DNA of 64,000 nt from Plasmopara viticola (taxonomy: Eukaryota > Oomycota > Peronosporomycetes > Peronosporales > Peronosporaceae): contig MBPM02000126.1 of assembly GCA_001695595.3 (NCBI GenBank), positions 62,001 to 126,000 of the forward strand, written 5' to 3'. The position numbers and the translations under genes were made by a program. Shown here piece after piece: positions 1-11,800 of the stretch (position 1 is its first letter; every line of letters begins with the position of its first letter). The notes below the pieces were generated by a model. That model had not been told where the DNA came from, made no database searches, and saw only the letters and a list, made by a program, of their open reading frames with translations.

Positions 1-100
1 TGTGAACGTTTCGATAGATTGAAAGGACGTATCTAGTGTCGTACAACGTCTCAACGCTTCAAAAGAGTAATTATACGCTTTGTTGTATCACTAATGCATC
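1..100. repeat. Monomer type A (reference copy)
   Basis: First quarter of the tetramer. It starts TGTGAACGTTTCGATAG and has GTGTCGTACAACGTCTCAAC near the middle. In the core it carries AACGCT where C and D have AGCGCT. Diverged A copies to the right usually have CTATGGTCGTAC and AGCGCTTCAAGAGAG, so the core version TAGTGTCGTAC is a derived marker of the homogenised array. The end of A (ATCACTAATGCA, ATCTCTATTGCA and mixtures) is one of the few sites that varies between core units. Confidence 0.93.
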
Positions 101-198
101 TGTGCGTGTCTTAAAAGACAGAAAGGACGTATCTGTCGTCGTACATTATCTCAGCACTCTAGGAAAATGATTTACATTTATTGCGACTCAATTACGTC
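101..198. repeat. Monomer type B (reference copy)
   Basis: Second quarter, 98 bp, starting TGTGCGTGTCTTAAAAGAC. It includes an inverted repeat at 108-119 (stem GTCTT/AAGAC, two-base loop). Core B has AGCACT at the position where diverged B copies have AGCGCT, which looks like a CpG-to-CpA change. The stretch around 168-187 is the main variable site between otherwise identical core units: presence or absence of one G in GATT(G)TACAT, and GCGACTC, GCGCTC, GCGGCTC or GCAACTC about ten bases later. Confidence 0.93.
108..119. repeat. Short inverted repeat in monomer B (GTCTT-AA-AAGAC)
   Basis: Five-base arms around a two-base loop, present in every core B. In diverged B monomers the arms often survive while the loop differs: TC (for example near 21547 and 23548) or CC (near 24738 and 55279). 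In the B form that precedes short C, the text is GTCTTAAATGAC and the inner part of the stem is lost. Whether it folds in vivo is unknown. Confidence 0.75.
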
Positions 199-298
199 TG
201 TGCACGTCTTGAATGATAGAAAGTACGTAATTGTGGCCGCACAGCGTCTCAGCGCTTTAATGATGTAAACACACGCTTAGTTGTGGCTCTTTTGCGTC
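199..298. repeat. Monomer type C (reference copy)
   Basis: Third quarter, starting TGTGCACGTCTTGAATGATAG, with TGTGGCCGCACA at 232-243 and AGCGCT in the middle. It matches D at 71 of 100 positions in a gapless hand alignment, so the four types are ancient duplicates of one monomer. In the right half of the window C has two forms: full length (after GGCTCGAGTACG) and a short form that lacks about 14 bp at its start and reads GGCTCACGTCTTGAATGTTAG across the B/C junction. Confidence 0.93.
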
Positions 299-398
299 CG
301 AGCTCATCTGCAAGGATCGAAAAGACGTATCTATGGTCGTACAGCGTACCAGCGCTCGAATGAAGTGAATGTACGCTTAGTCGTGGCCCTGTTGCGGT
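299..398. repeat. Monomer type D (reference copy)
   Basis: Fourth quarter, starting CGAGCTCATCTGCAAGG. It is the most CpG-rich monomer (10 of the 30 CpGs of the unit) and carries the dyad GTAC-AGC-GTAC at 339-349. The core version has CATCTGCAAGGATCG and CGCTCGAATGAAG; most diverged D copies have CATCTAAAAGGATTG and CGCTTAAATGAAG. Confidence 0.93.
339..349. repeat. Dyad GTAC-AGC-GTAC in monomer D
   Basis: Two GTAC palindromes separated by AGC give an 11 bp symmetric element in core D and in many diverged D copies. In the derived subfamily with short C it is broken by a T-to-G change (GTACAGCGGACC, for example 35331-35342 and 60252-60263). Confidence 0.7.
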
Positions 399-3300
399 TG
401 TGAACGTTTCGATAGATTGAAAGGACGTATCTAGTGTCGTACAACGTCTCAACGCTTCAAAAGAGTAATTATACGCTTTGTTGTATCACTAATGCATCTG
501 TGCGTGTCTTAAAAGACAGAAAGGACGTATCTGTCGTCGTACATTATCTCAGCACTCTAGGAAAATGATTTACATTTATTGCGACTCAATTACGTCTGTG
601 CACGTCTTGAATGATAGAAAGTACGTAATTGTGGCCGCACAGCGTCTCAGCGCTTTAATGATGTAAACACACGCTTAGTTGTGGCTCTTTTGCGTCCGAG
701 CTCATCTGCAAGGATCGAAAAGACGTATCTATGGTCGTACAGCGTACCAGCGCTCGAATGAAGTGAATGTACGCTTAGTCGTGGCCCTGTTGCGGTTGTG
801 AACGTTTCGATAGATTGAAAGGACGTATCTAGTGTCGTACAACGTCTCAACGCTTCAAAAGAGTAATTATACGCTTTGTTGTATCACTAATGCATCTGTG
901 CGTGTCTTAAAAGACAGAAAGGACGTATCTGTCGTCGTACATTATCTCAGCACTCTAGGAAAATGATTTACATTTATTGCGACTCAATTACGTCTGTGCA
1001 CGTCTTGAATGATAGAAAGTACGTAATTGTGGCCGCACAGCGTCTCAGCGCTTTAATGATGTAAACACACGCTTAGTTGTGGCTCTTTTGCGTCCGAGCT
1101 CATCTGCAAGGATCGAAAAGACGTATCTATGGTCGTACAGCGTACCAGCGCTCGAATGAAGTGAATGTACGCTTAGTCGTGGCCCTGTTGCGGTTGTGAA
1201 CGTTTCGATAGATTGAAAGGACGTATCTAGTGTCGTACAACGTCTCAACGCTTCAAAAGAGTAATTATACGCTTTGTTGTATCACTAATGCATCTGTGCG
1301 TGTCTTAAAAGACAGAAAGGACGTATCTGTCGTCGTACATTATCTCAGCACTCTAGGAAAATGATTTACATTTATTGCGACTCAATTACGTCTGTGCACG
1401 TCTTGAATGATAGAAAGTACGTAATTGTGGCCGCACAGCGTCTCAGCGCTTTAATGATGTAAACACACGCTTAGTTGTGGCTCTTTTGCGTCCGAGCTCA
1501 TCTGCAAGGATCGAAAAGACGTATCTATGGTCGTACAGCGTACCAGCGCTCGAATGAAGTGAATGTACGCTTAGTCGTGGCCCTGTTGCGGTTGTGAACG
1601 TTTCGATAGATTGAAAGGACGTATCTAGTGTCGTACAACGTCTCAACGCTTCAAAAGAGTAATTATACGCTTTGTTGTATCACTAATGCATCTGTGCGTG
1701 TCTTAAAAGACAGAAAGGACGTATCTGTCGTCGTACATTATCTCAGCACTCTAGGAAAATGATTGTACATTTATTGCGACTCAATTACGTCTGTGCACGT
1801 CTTGAATGATAGAAAGTACGTAATTGTGGCCGCACAGCGTCTCAGCGCTTTAATGATGTAAACACACGCTTAGTTGTGGCTCTTTTGCGTCCGAGCTCAT
1901 CTGCAAGGATCGAAAAGACGTATCTATGGTCGTACAGCGTACCAGCGCTCGAATGAAGTGAATGTACGCTTAGTCGTGGCCCTGTTGCGGTTGTGAACGT
2001 TTCGATAGATTGAAAGGACGTATCTAGTGTCGTACAACGTCTCAACGCTTCAAAAGAGTAATTATACGCTTTGTTGTATCACTAATGCATCTGTGCGTGT
2101 CTTAAAAGACAGAAAGGACGTATCTGTCGTCGTACATTATCTCAGCACTCTAGGAAAATGATTTACATTTATTGCAACTCAATTACGTCTGTGCACGTCT
2201 TGAATGATAGAAAGTACGTAATTGTGGCCGCACAGCGTCTCAGCGCTTTAATGATGTAAACACACGCTTAGTTGTGGCTCTTTTGCGTCCGAGCTCATCT
2301 GCAAGGATCGAAAAGACGTATCTATGGTCGTACAGCGTACCAGCGCTCGAATGAAGTGAATGTACGCTTAGTCGTGGCCCTGTTGCGGTTGTGAACGTTT
2401 CGATAGATTGAAAGGACGTATCTAGTGTCGTACAACGTCTCAACGCTTCAAAAGAGTAATTATACGCTTTGTTGTATCTCTATTGCATCTGTGCGTGTCT
2501 TAAAAGACAGAAAGGACGTATCTGTCGTCGTACATTATCTCAGCACTCTAGGAAAATGATTTACATTTATTGCGCTCAATTACGTCTGTGCACGTCTTGA
2601 ATGATAGAAAGTACGTAATTGTGGCCGCACAGCGTCTCAGCGCTTTAATGATGTAAACACACGCTTAGTTGTGGCTCTTTTGCGTCCGAGCTCATCTGCA
2701 AGGATCGAAAAGACGTATCTATGGTCGTACAGCGTACCAGCGCTCGAATGAAGTGAATGTACGCTTAGTCGTGGCCCTGTTGCGGTTGTGAACGTTTCGA
2801 TAGATTGAAAGGACGTATCTAGTGTCGTACAACGTCTCAACGCTTCAAAAGAGTAATTATACGCTTTGTTGTATCACTAATGCATCTGTGCGTGTCTTAA
2901 AAGACAGAAAGGACGTATCTGTCGTCGTACATTATCTCAGCACTCTAGGAAAATGATTGTACATTTATTGCGCTCAATTACGTCTGTGCACGTCTTGAAT
3001 GATAGAAAGTACGTAATTGTGGCCGCACAGCGTCTCAGCGCTTTAATGATGTAAACACACGCTTAGTTGTGGCTCTTTTGCGTCCGAGCTCATCTGCAAG
3101 GATCGAAAAGACGTATCTATGGTCGTACAGCGTACCAGCGCTCGAATGAAGTGAATGTACGCTTAGTCGTGGCCCTGTTGCGGTTGTGAACGTTTCGATA
3201 GATTGAAAGGACGTATCTAGTGTCGTACAACGTCTCAACGCTTCAAAAGAGTAATTATACGCTTTGTTGTATCACTAATGCATCTGTGCGTGTCTTAAAA

Positions 3301-5973
3301 GACAGAAAGGACGTATCTGTCGTCGTACATTATCTCAGCACTCTAGGAAAATGATTGTACATTTATTGCGACTCAATTACGTCTGTGCACGTCTTGAATG
3401 ATAGAAAGTACGTAATTGTGGCCGCACAGCGTCTCAGCGCTTTAATGATGTAAACACACGCTTAGTTGTGGCTCTTTTGCGTCCGAGCTCATCTGCAAGG
3501 ATCGAAAAGACGTATCTATGGTCGTACAGCGTACCAGCGCTCGAATGAAGTGAATGTACGCTTAGTCGTGGCCCTGTTGCGGTTGTGAACGTTTCGATAG
3601 ATTGAAAGGACGTATCTAGTGTCGTACAACGTCTCAACGCTTCAAAAGAGTAATTATACGCTTTGTTGTATCACTAATGCATCTGTGCGTGTCTTAAAAG
3701 ACAGAAAGGACGTATCTGTCGTCGTACATTATCTCAGCACTCTAGGAAAATGATTGTACATTTATTGCGACTCAATTACGTCTGTGCACGTCTTGAATGA
3801 TAGAAAGTACGTAATTGTGGCCGCACAGCGTCTCAGCGCTTTAATGATGTAAACACACGCTTAGTTGTGGCTCTTTTGCGTCCGAGCTCATCTGCAAGGA
3901 TCGAAAAGACGTATCTATGGTCGTACAGCGTACCAGCGCTCGAATGAAGTGAATGTACGCTTAGTCGTGGCCCTGTTGCGGTTGTGAACGTTTCGATAGA
4001 TTGAAAGGACGTATCTAGTGTCGTACAACGTCTCAACGCTTCAAAAGAGTAATTATACGCTTTGTTGTATCACTAATGCATCTGTGCGTGTCTTAAAAGA
4101 CAGAAAGGACGTATCTGTCGTCGTACATTATCTCAGCACTCTAGGAAAATGATTGTACATTTATTGCGGCTCAATTACGTCTGTGCACGTCTTGAATGAT
4201 AGAAAGTACGTAATTGTGGCCGCACAGCGTCTCAGCGCTTTAATGATGTAAACACACGCTTAGTTGTGGCTCTTTTGCGTCCGAGCTCATCTGCAAGGAT
4301 CGAAAAGACGTATCTATGGTCGTACAGCGTACCAGCGCTCGAATGAAGTGAATGTACGCTTAGTCGTGGCCCTGTTGCGGTTGTGAACGTTTCGATAGAT
4401 TGAAAGGACGTATCTAGTGTCGTACAACGTCTCAACGCTTCAAAAGAGTAATTATACGCTTTGTTGTATCACTAATGCATCTGTGCGTGTCTTAAAAGAC
4501 AGAAAGGACGTATCTGTCGTCGTACATTATCTCAGCACTCTAGGAAAATGATTGTACATTTATTGCGCTCAATTACGTCTGTGCACGTCTTGAATGATAG
4601 AAAGTACGTAATTGTGGCCGCACAGCGTCTCAGCGCTTTAATGATGTAAACACACGCTTAGTTGTGGCTCTTTTGCGTCCGAGCTCATCTGCAAGGATCG
4701 AAAAGACGTATCTATGGTCGTACAGCGTACCAGCGCTCGAATGAAGTGAATGTACGCTTAGTCGTGGCCCTGTTGCGGTTGTGAACGTTTCGATAGATTG
4801 AAAGGACGTATCTAGTGTCGTACAACGTCTCAACGCTTCAAAAGAGTAATTATACGCTTTGTCGATCACTAATGCATCTGTGCGTGTCTTAAAAGACAGA
4901 AAGGACGTATCTGTCGTCGTACATTATCTCAGCACTCTAGGAAAATGATTGTACATTTATTGCGACTCAATTACGTCTGTGCACGTCTTGAATGATAGAA
5001 AGTACGTAATTGTGGCCGCACAGCGTCTCAGCGCTTTAATGATGTAAACACACGCTTAGTTGTGGCTCTTTTGCGTCCGAGCTCATCTGCAAGGATCGAA
5101 AAGACGTATCTATGGTCGTACAGCGTACCAGCGCTCGAATGAAGTGAATGTACGCTTAGTCGTGGCCCTGTTGCGGTTGTGAACGTTTCGATAGATTGAA
5201 AGGACGTATCTAGTGTCGTACAACGTCTCAACGCTTCAAAAGAGTAATTATACGCTTTGTTGTATCACTAATGCATCTGTGCGTGTCTTAAAAGACAGAA
5301 AGGACGTATCTGTCGTCGTACATTATCTCAGCACTCTAGGAAAATGATTGTACATTTATTGCGCTCAATTACGTCTGTGCACGTCTTGAATGATAGAAAG
5401 TACGTAATTGTGGCCGCACAGCGTCTCAGCGCTTTAATGATGTAAACACACGCTTAGTTGTGGCTCTTTTGCGTCCGAGCTCATCTGCAAGGATCGAAAA
5501 GACGTATCTATGGTCGTACAGCGTACCAGCGCTCGAATGAAGTGAATGTACGCTTAGTCGTGGCCCTGTTGCGGTTGTGAACGTTTCGATAGATTGAAAG
5601 GACGTATCTAGTGTCGTACAACGTCTCAACGCTTCAAAAGAGTAATTATACGCTTTGTTGTATCACTAATGCATCTGTGCGTGTCTTAAAAGACAGAAAG
5701 GACGTATCTGTCGTCGTACATTATCTCAGCACTCTAGGAAAATGATTGTACATTTATTGCGCTCAATTACGTCTGTGCACGTCTTGAATGATAGAAAGTA
5801 CGTAATTGTGGCCGCACAGCGTCTCAGCGCTTTAATGATGTAAACACACGCTTAGTTGTGGCTCTTTTGCGTCCGAGCTCATCTGCAAGGATCGAAAAGA
5901 CGTATCTATGGTCGTACAGCGTACCAGCGCTCGAATGAAGTGAATGTACGCTTAGTCGTGGCCCTGTTGCGGT

Positions 5974-6366
5974 TGTGAACGTTTCGATAGATTGAAAGGA
6001 CGTATCTAGTGTCGTACAACGTCTCAACGCTTCAAAAGAGTAATTATACGCTTTGTTGTATCGCATCTGTGCGTGTCTTAAAAGACAGAAAGGACGTATC
6101 TGTCGTCGTACATTATCTCAGCACTCTAGGAAAATGATTGTACATTTATTGCGACTCAATTACGTCTGTGCACGTCTTGAATGATAGAAAGTACGTAATT
6201 GTGGCCGCACAGCGTCTCAGCGCTTTAATGATGTAAACACACGCTTAGTTGTGGCTCTTTTGCGTCCGAGCTCATCTGCAAGGATCGAAAAGACGTATCT
6301 ATGGTCGTACAGCGTACCAGCGCTCGAATGAAGTGAATGTACGCTTAGTCGTGGCCCTGTTGCGGT
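5974..6366. repeat. Core HOR unit with 6 bp deletion at A/B boundary
   Basis: Unit 16 of the array is 393 bp. Near 6060 it reads GTATCGCATCTG where neighbours read GTATCACTAATGCATCTG, a loss of six bases. The rest is identical to its neighbours, and the flanking units do not share the deletion, so it is a private, very young change. Confidence 0.9.
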
Positions 6367-8754
6367 TGTGAACGTTTCGATAGATTGAAAGGACGTATCT
6401 AGTGTCGTACAACGTCTCAACGCTTCAAAAGAGTAATTATACGCTTTGTTGTATCACTAATGCATCTGTGCGTGTCTTAAAAGACAGAAAGGACGTATCT
6501 GTCGTCGTACATTATCTCAGCACTCTAGGAAAATGATTTACATTTATTGCGACTCAATTACGTCTGTGCACGTCTTGAATGATAGAAAGTACGTAATTGT
6601 GGCCGCACAGCGTCTCAGCGCTTTAATGATGTAAACACACGCTTAGTTGTGGCTCTTTTGCGTCCGAGCTCATCTGCAAGGATCGAAAAGACGTATCTAT
6701 GGTCGTACAGCGTACCAGCGCTCGAATGAAGTGAATGTACGCTTAGTCGTGGCCCTGTTGCGGTTGTGAACGTTTCGATAGATTGAAAGGACGTATCTAG
6801 TGTCGTACAACGTCTCAACGCTTCAAAAGAGTAATTATACGCTTTGTTGTATCTCTAATGCATCTGTGCGTGTCTTAAAAGACAGAAAGGACGTATCTGT
6901 CGTCGTACATTATCTCAGCACTCTAGGAAAATGATTTACATTTATTGCGACTCAATTACGTCTGTGCACGTCTTGAATGATAGAAAGTACGTAATTGTGG
7001 CCGCACAGCGTCTCAGCGCTTTAATGATGTAAACACACGCTTAGTTGTGGCTCTTTTGCGTCCGAGCTCATCTGCAAGGATCGAAAAGACGTATCTATGG
7101 TCGTACAGCGTACCAGCGCTCGAATGAAGTGAATGTACGCTTAGTCGTGGCCCTGTTGCGGTTGTGAACGTTTCGATAGATTGAAAGGACGTATCTAGTG
7201 TCGTACAACGTCTCAACGCTTCAAAAGAGTAATTATACGCTTTGTTGTATCACTAATGCATCTGTGCGTGTCTTAAAAGACAGAAAGGACGTATCTGTCG
7301 TCGTACATTATCTCAGCACTCTAGGAAAATGATTTACATTTATTGCGACTCAATTACGTCTGTGCACGTCTTGAATGATAGAAAGTACGTAATTGTGGCC
7401 GCACAGCGTCTCAGCGCTTTAATGATGTAAACACACGCTTAGTTGTGGCTCTTTTGCGTCCGAGCTCATCTGCAAGGATCGAAAAGACGTATCTATGGTC
7501 GTACAGCGTACCAGCGCTCGAATGAAGTGAATGTACGCTTAGTCGTGGCCCTGTTGCGGTTGTGAACGTTTCGATAGATTGAAAGGACGTATCTAGTGTC
7601 GTACAACGTCTCAACGCTTCAAAAGAGTAATTATACGCTTTGTTGTATCACTATTGCATCTGTGCGTGTCTTAAAAGACAGAAAGGACGTATCTGTCGTC
7701 GTACATTATCTCAGCACTCTAGGAAAATGATTGTACATTTATTGCGCTCAATTACGTCTGTGCACGTCTTGAATGATAGAAAGTACGTAATTGTGGCCGC
7801 ACAGCGTCTCAGCGCTTTAATGATGTAAACACACGCTTAGTTGTGGCTCTTTTGCGTCCGAGCTCATCTGCAAGGATCGAAAAGACGTATCTATGGTCGT
7901 ACAGCGTACCAGCGCTCGAATGAAGTGAATGTACGCTTAGTCGTGGCCCTGTTGCGGTTGTGAACGTTTCGATAGATTGAAAGGACGTATCTAGTGTCGT
8001 ACAACGTCTCAACGCTTCAAAAGAGTAATTATACGCTTTGTTGTATCTCTAATGCATCTGTGCGTGTCTTAAAAGACAGAAAGGACGTATCTGTCGTCGC
8101 ACATTATCTCAGCGCTCTAGGAAAATGATTTACATTTATTGCGACTCAATTACGTCTGTGCACGTCTTGAATGATAGAAAGTACGTAATTGTGGCCGCAC
8201 AGCGTCTCAGCGCTTAATGATGTAAACACACGCTTAGTTGTGGCTCTTTTGCGTCCGAGCTCATCTGCAAGGATCGAAAAGACGTATCTATGGTCGTACA
8301 GCGTACCAGCGCTCGAATGAAGTGAATGTACGCTTAGTCGTGGCCCTGTTGCGGTTGTGAACGTTTCGATAGATTGAAAGGACGTATCTAGTGTCGTACA
8401 ACGTCTCAACGCTTCAAAAGAGTAATTATACGCTTTGTTGTATCACTAATGCATCTGTGCGTGTCTTAAAAGACAGAAAGGACGTATCTGTCGTCGTACA
8501 TTATCTCAGCACTCTAGGAAAATGATTGTACATTTATTGCGACTCAATTACGTCTGTGCACGTCTTGAATGATAGAAAGTACGTAATTGTGGCCGCACAG
8601 CGTCTCAGCGCTTTAATGATGTAAACACACGCTTAGTTGTGGCTCTTTTGCGTCCGAGCTCATCTGCAAGGATCGAAAAGACGTATCTATGGTCGTACAG
8701 CGTACCAGCGCTCGAATGAAGTGAATGTACGCTTAGTCGTGGCCCTGTTGCGGT

Positions 8755-11143
8755 TGTGAACGTTTCGATAGATTGAAAGGACGTATCTAGTGTCGTACAA
8801 CGTCTCAACGCTTCAAAAGAGTAATTATACGCTTTGTTGTATCACTATGCATCTGTGCGTGTCTTAAAAGACAGAAAGGACGTATCTGTCGTCGTACATT
8901 ATCTCAGCACTCTAGGAAAATGATTTACATTTATTGCAACTCAATTACGTCTGTGCACGTCTTGAATGATAGAAAGTACGTAATTGTGGCCGCACAGCGT
9001 CTCGAGCTTTTATGATGTAAACACACGCTTAGTTGTGGCTCTTTTGCGTCCGAGCTCATCTGCAAGGAATCAAAAAGACGTATCTATGGTCGTAAAGCGT
9101 ACCAGCGCTCGAATGAAGTGAATGTACGCTTAGTCGTGGCCCTGTTGCGGTTGTGAACGTTTCGATAGATTGAAAGGACGTATCTAGTGTCGTACAACGT
9201 CTCAACGCTTCAAAAGAGTAATTATACGCTTTGTTGTATCTCTATTGCATCTGTGCGTGTCTTAAAAGACAGAAAGGACGTATCTGTCGTCGTACATTAT
9301 CTCAGCACTCTAGGAAAATGATTATACATTTGGCTGCAGCTCAATTACGTCTGTGCACGTCTTGAATGATAGAAAGTACGTAATTGTGGCCGCACAGCGT
9401 CTCAGCGCTTTAATGATGTAAACACACGCTTAGTTGTGGCTCTTTTGCGTCCGAGCTCATCTGCAAGGATCGAAAAGACGTATCTATGGTCGTACAGCGT
9501 ACCAGCGCTCGAATGAAGTGAATGTACGCTTAGTCGTGGCCCTGTTGCGGTTGTGAACGTTTCGATAGATTGAAAGGACGTATCTAGTGTCGTACAACGT
9601 CTCAACGCTTCAAAAGAGTAATTATACGCTTTGTTGTATCACTAATGCATCTGTGCGTGTCTTAAAAGACAGAAAGGACGTATCTGTCGTCGTACATTAT
9701 CTCAGCACTCTAGGAAAATGATTTACATTTAGTTGCAACTCAATTACGTCTGTGCACGTCTTGAATGATAGAAAGTACGTAATTGTGGCCGCACAGCGTC
9801 TCAGCGCTTTAATGATGTAAACACACGCTTAGTTGTGGCTCTTTTGCGTCCGAGCTCATCTGCAAGGATCGAAAAGACGTATCTATGGTCGTACAGCGTA
9901 CCAGCGCTCGAATGAAGTGAATGTACGCTTAGTCGTGGCCCTGTTGCGGTTGTGAACGTTTCGATAGATTGAAAGGACGTATCTAGTGTCGTACAACGTC
10001 TCAACGCTTCAAAAGAGTAATTATACGCTTTGTTGTATCACTAATGCATCTGTGCGTGTCTTAAAAGACAGAAAGGACGTATCTGTCGTCGTACATTATC
10101 TCAGCACTCTAGGAAAATGATTGTACATTTATTGCGACTCAATTACGTCTGTGCACGTCTTGAATGATAGAAAGTACGTAATTGTGGCCGCACAGCGTCT
10201 CAGCGCTTTAATGATGTAAACACACGCTTAGTTGTGGCTCTTTGCGTCCGAGCTCATCTGCAAGGATCGAAAAGACGTATCTATGGTCGTACAGCGTACC
10301 AGCGCTCGAATGAAGTGAATGTACGCTTAGTCGTGGCCCTGTTGCGGTTGTGAACGTTTCGATAGATTGAAAGGACGTATCTATGTGTCGTACAACGTCT
10401 CAACGCTTCAAAGAGTAATTATACGCTTTGTTGTATCACTAATGCATCTGTGCGTGTCTTAAAAGACAGAAAGGACAATCTGTCGTCGTACATTATCTCA
10501 GCACTCTAGGAAAATGATTGTACATTTATTGCGACTCAATTACGTCTGTGCACGTCTTGAATGATAGAAAGTACGTAATTGTGGCCGCACAGCGTCTCAG
10601 CGCTTAATGATGTAAACACACGCTTAGTTGTGGCTCTTTGCGTCCGAGCTCATCTGCAAGGATCGAAAAGACGTATCTATGGTCGTACAGCGTACCAGCG
10701 CTCGAATGAAGTGAATGTACGCTTAGTCGTGGCCCTGTTGCGGTTGTGAACGTTTCGATAGATTGAAAGGACGTATCTAGTGTCGTACAACGTCTCAACG
10801 CTTCAAAAGAGTAATTATACGCTTTGTTGTATCTCTATTGCATCTGTGCGTGTCTTAAAAGACAGAAAGGACATATCTGTCGTCGTACATTATCTCAGCA
10901 CTCTAGGAAGATGATTGTACATTTATTGCGGCTCAATTACGCCTGTGCACGTCTTGAATGATAGAAAGTACGTAATTGTGGCCGCACAGCGTCTCAGCGC
11001 TTTAATGATGTAAACACACGCTTAGTTGTGGCTCTTTTGCGTCCGAGCTCATCTGCAAGGATCGAAAAGACGTATCTATGGTCGTACAGCGTACCAGCGC
11101 TCGAATGAAGTGAATGTACGCTTAGTCGTGGCCCTGTTGCGGT
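8755..11143. repeat. Flank of the core: six slightly degraded 398 bp units
   Basis: Units start at 8755, 9152, 9552, 9951, 10349 and 10745. They share the core-specific A (TAGTGTCGTAC) and D (CTCGAATGAAG) markers but begin to collect private changes: CTCGAGCTTTTATG and GGAATCAAAAAG in the first unit, CATTTGGCTGCAGCTC near 9328, GGACAATCTG near 10473, and single-base losses in C and D near 10243 and 10636. This is the transition out of the homogenised zone. Confidence 0.93.
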
Positions 11144-11740
11144 TGTGAACGTTTCGATAGATTGAAAGGACGTATCTAGTGTCGTACAACGTCTCAACGC
11201 TTCAAAGAGTAATTATACGCTCTGTTGTATCTCTATTGCATCTGTGCGTGTCTTAAAAGACAGAAAGGACATATCTGTCGTCGTACATTATCTCAGCACT
11301 CTAGGAAAATGATTGTACATTTATTGCAACTCAATTACGTCTGTGCACGTCTTGAATGATAGAAAGTACGTAATTGTGGCCGCACAGCGTCTCAGCGCCT
11401 TAATGATGTAAACACACGCTTAGTTGTGGCTCTCTTGCGTCCGAGCTTATCTGCAAGGATCGAAAAGACGTATCTATGGTCGTACAGCGTACCAGCGCTC
11501 GAATTAAGTGAATGTACGCTTAGTCGTGGCCCTATTGCGGTTGCAAACGTTTCGATAGATTGAAAGGACGTATCTAGTGTCGTACAACGTCTCAACGCTT
11601 CAAAAGAGTAATTATACGCTTTGTTGTATCTCTATTGCATCTGTGCGTGTCTTAAAAGACAGAAAGGACATATCTGTCGTCGTACATTATCTCAGCACTC
11701 TAGGAAGATGATTGTACATTTATTGCGGCTCAATTACGTC

Positions 11741-11800
11741 TGTGCACGTTTGAATGATAGAGAATACGTAATGACAGCTTAGTTGTGGCTCTTTTGCGTC
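11741..11800. repeat. Truncated C monomer (60 bp) with 40 bp internal deletion
   Basis: C starts normally (TGTGCACGTTTGAATG), then jumps from GAATACGTAATG to CAGCTTAGTTGTGGC, removing the central GGCCGCACAGCGTCTCAGCG part. The enclosing unit (11542-11900) is 359 bp instead of 398. It occurs once, so it has not been amplified. Confidence 0.9.

Larger units (their letters stand above)
1..8754. repeat. Homogenised core: 22 near-identical 398 bp HOR units
   Basis: Using TGTGAACG of monomer A as the start, units begin at 1, 399, 797, 1195, 1593, 1992, 2390, 2787, 3185, 3584, 3983, 4382, 4780, 5178, 5576, 5974, 6367, 6765, 7163, 7561, 7959 and 8356. Lengths are 397-399 bp except the unit at 5974 (393 bp). 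Over most of the unit the copies are identical. Variation is almost confined to the A/B boundary and the 3' end of B. Such low divergence means recent amplification or efficient gene conversion. The window begins exactly in phase with monomer A, so the array almost certainly continues to the left of position 1. Confidence 0.97.

Noticed and set aside
1..30. CENP-B box (TTCG....A..CGGG) in monomer A, where TTCGATAGATT occurs
   Set aside because: The first half fits (TTCG, then A), but the second half reads GAAA instead of CGGG. No better match was seen in the other monomers on a visual scan of either strand.
1..398. tRNA/SINE-type Pol III B box from TTTCGATAGATT or CTCGAATGAAG
   Set aside because: Only the TCGA core fits; the conserved flanks of the B box are missing and no A box lies at a suitable distance.
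249..452. A 67-residue open frame on the minus strand repeated in almost every core unit, with longer versions at 4630-4869, 8146-8409 and 14535-14828
   Set aside because: It recurs because the DNA is identical. The unit is 398 bp, not a multiple of three, so the frame is lost at each unit; the frame spans C, D and half of A without relation to monomer limits; longer versions come from single-base indels; and in diverged units the frame is broken as often as any other. No ribosome-site, promoter or conserved domain is visible.
1..8754. CRISPR-like array
   Set aside because: Regular repetition exists, but there are no unique spacers: the whole unit is repeated. Unit length (398 bp) is far beyond CRISPR repeats, and no cas-like gene is present.
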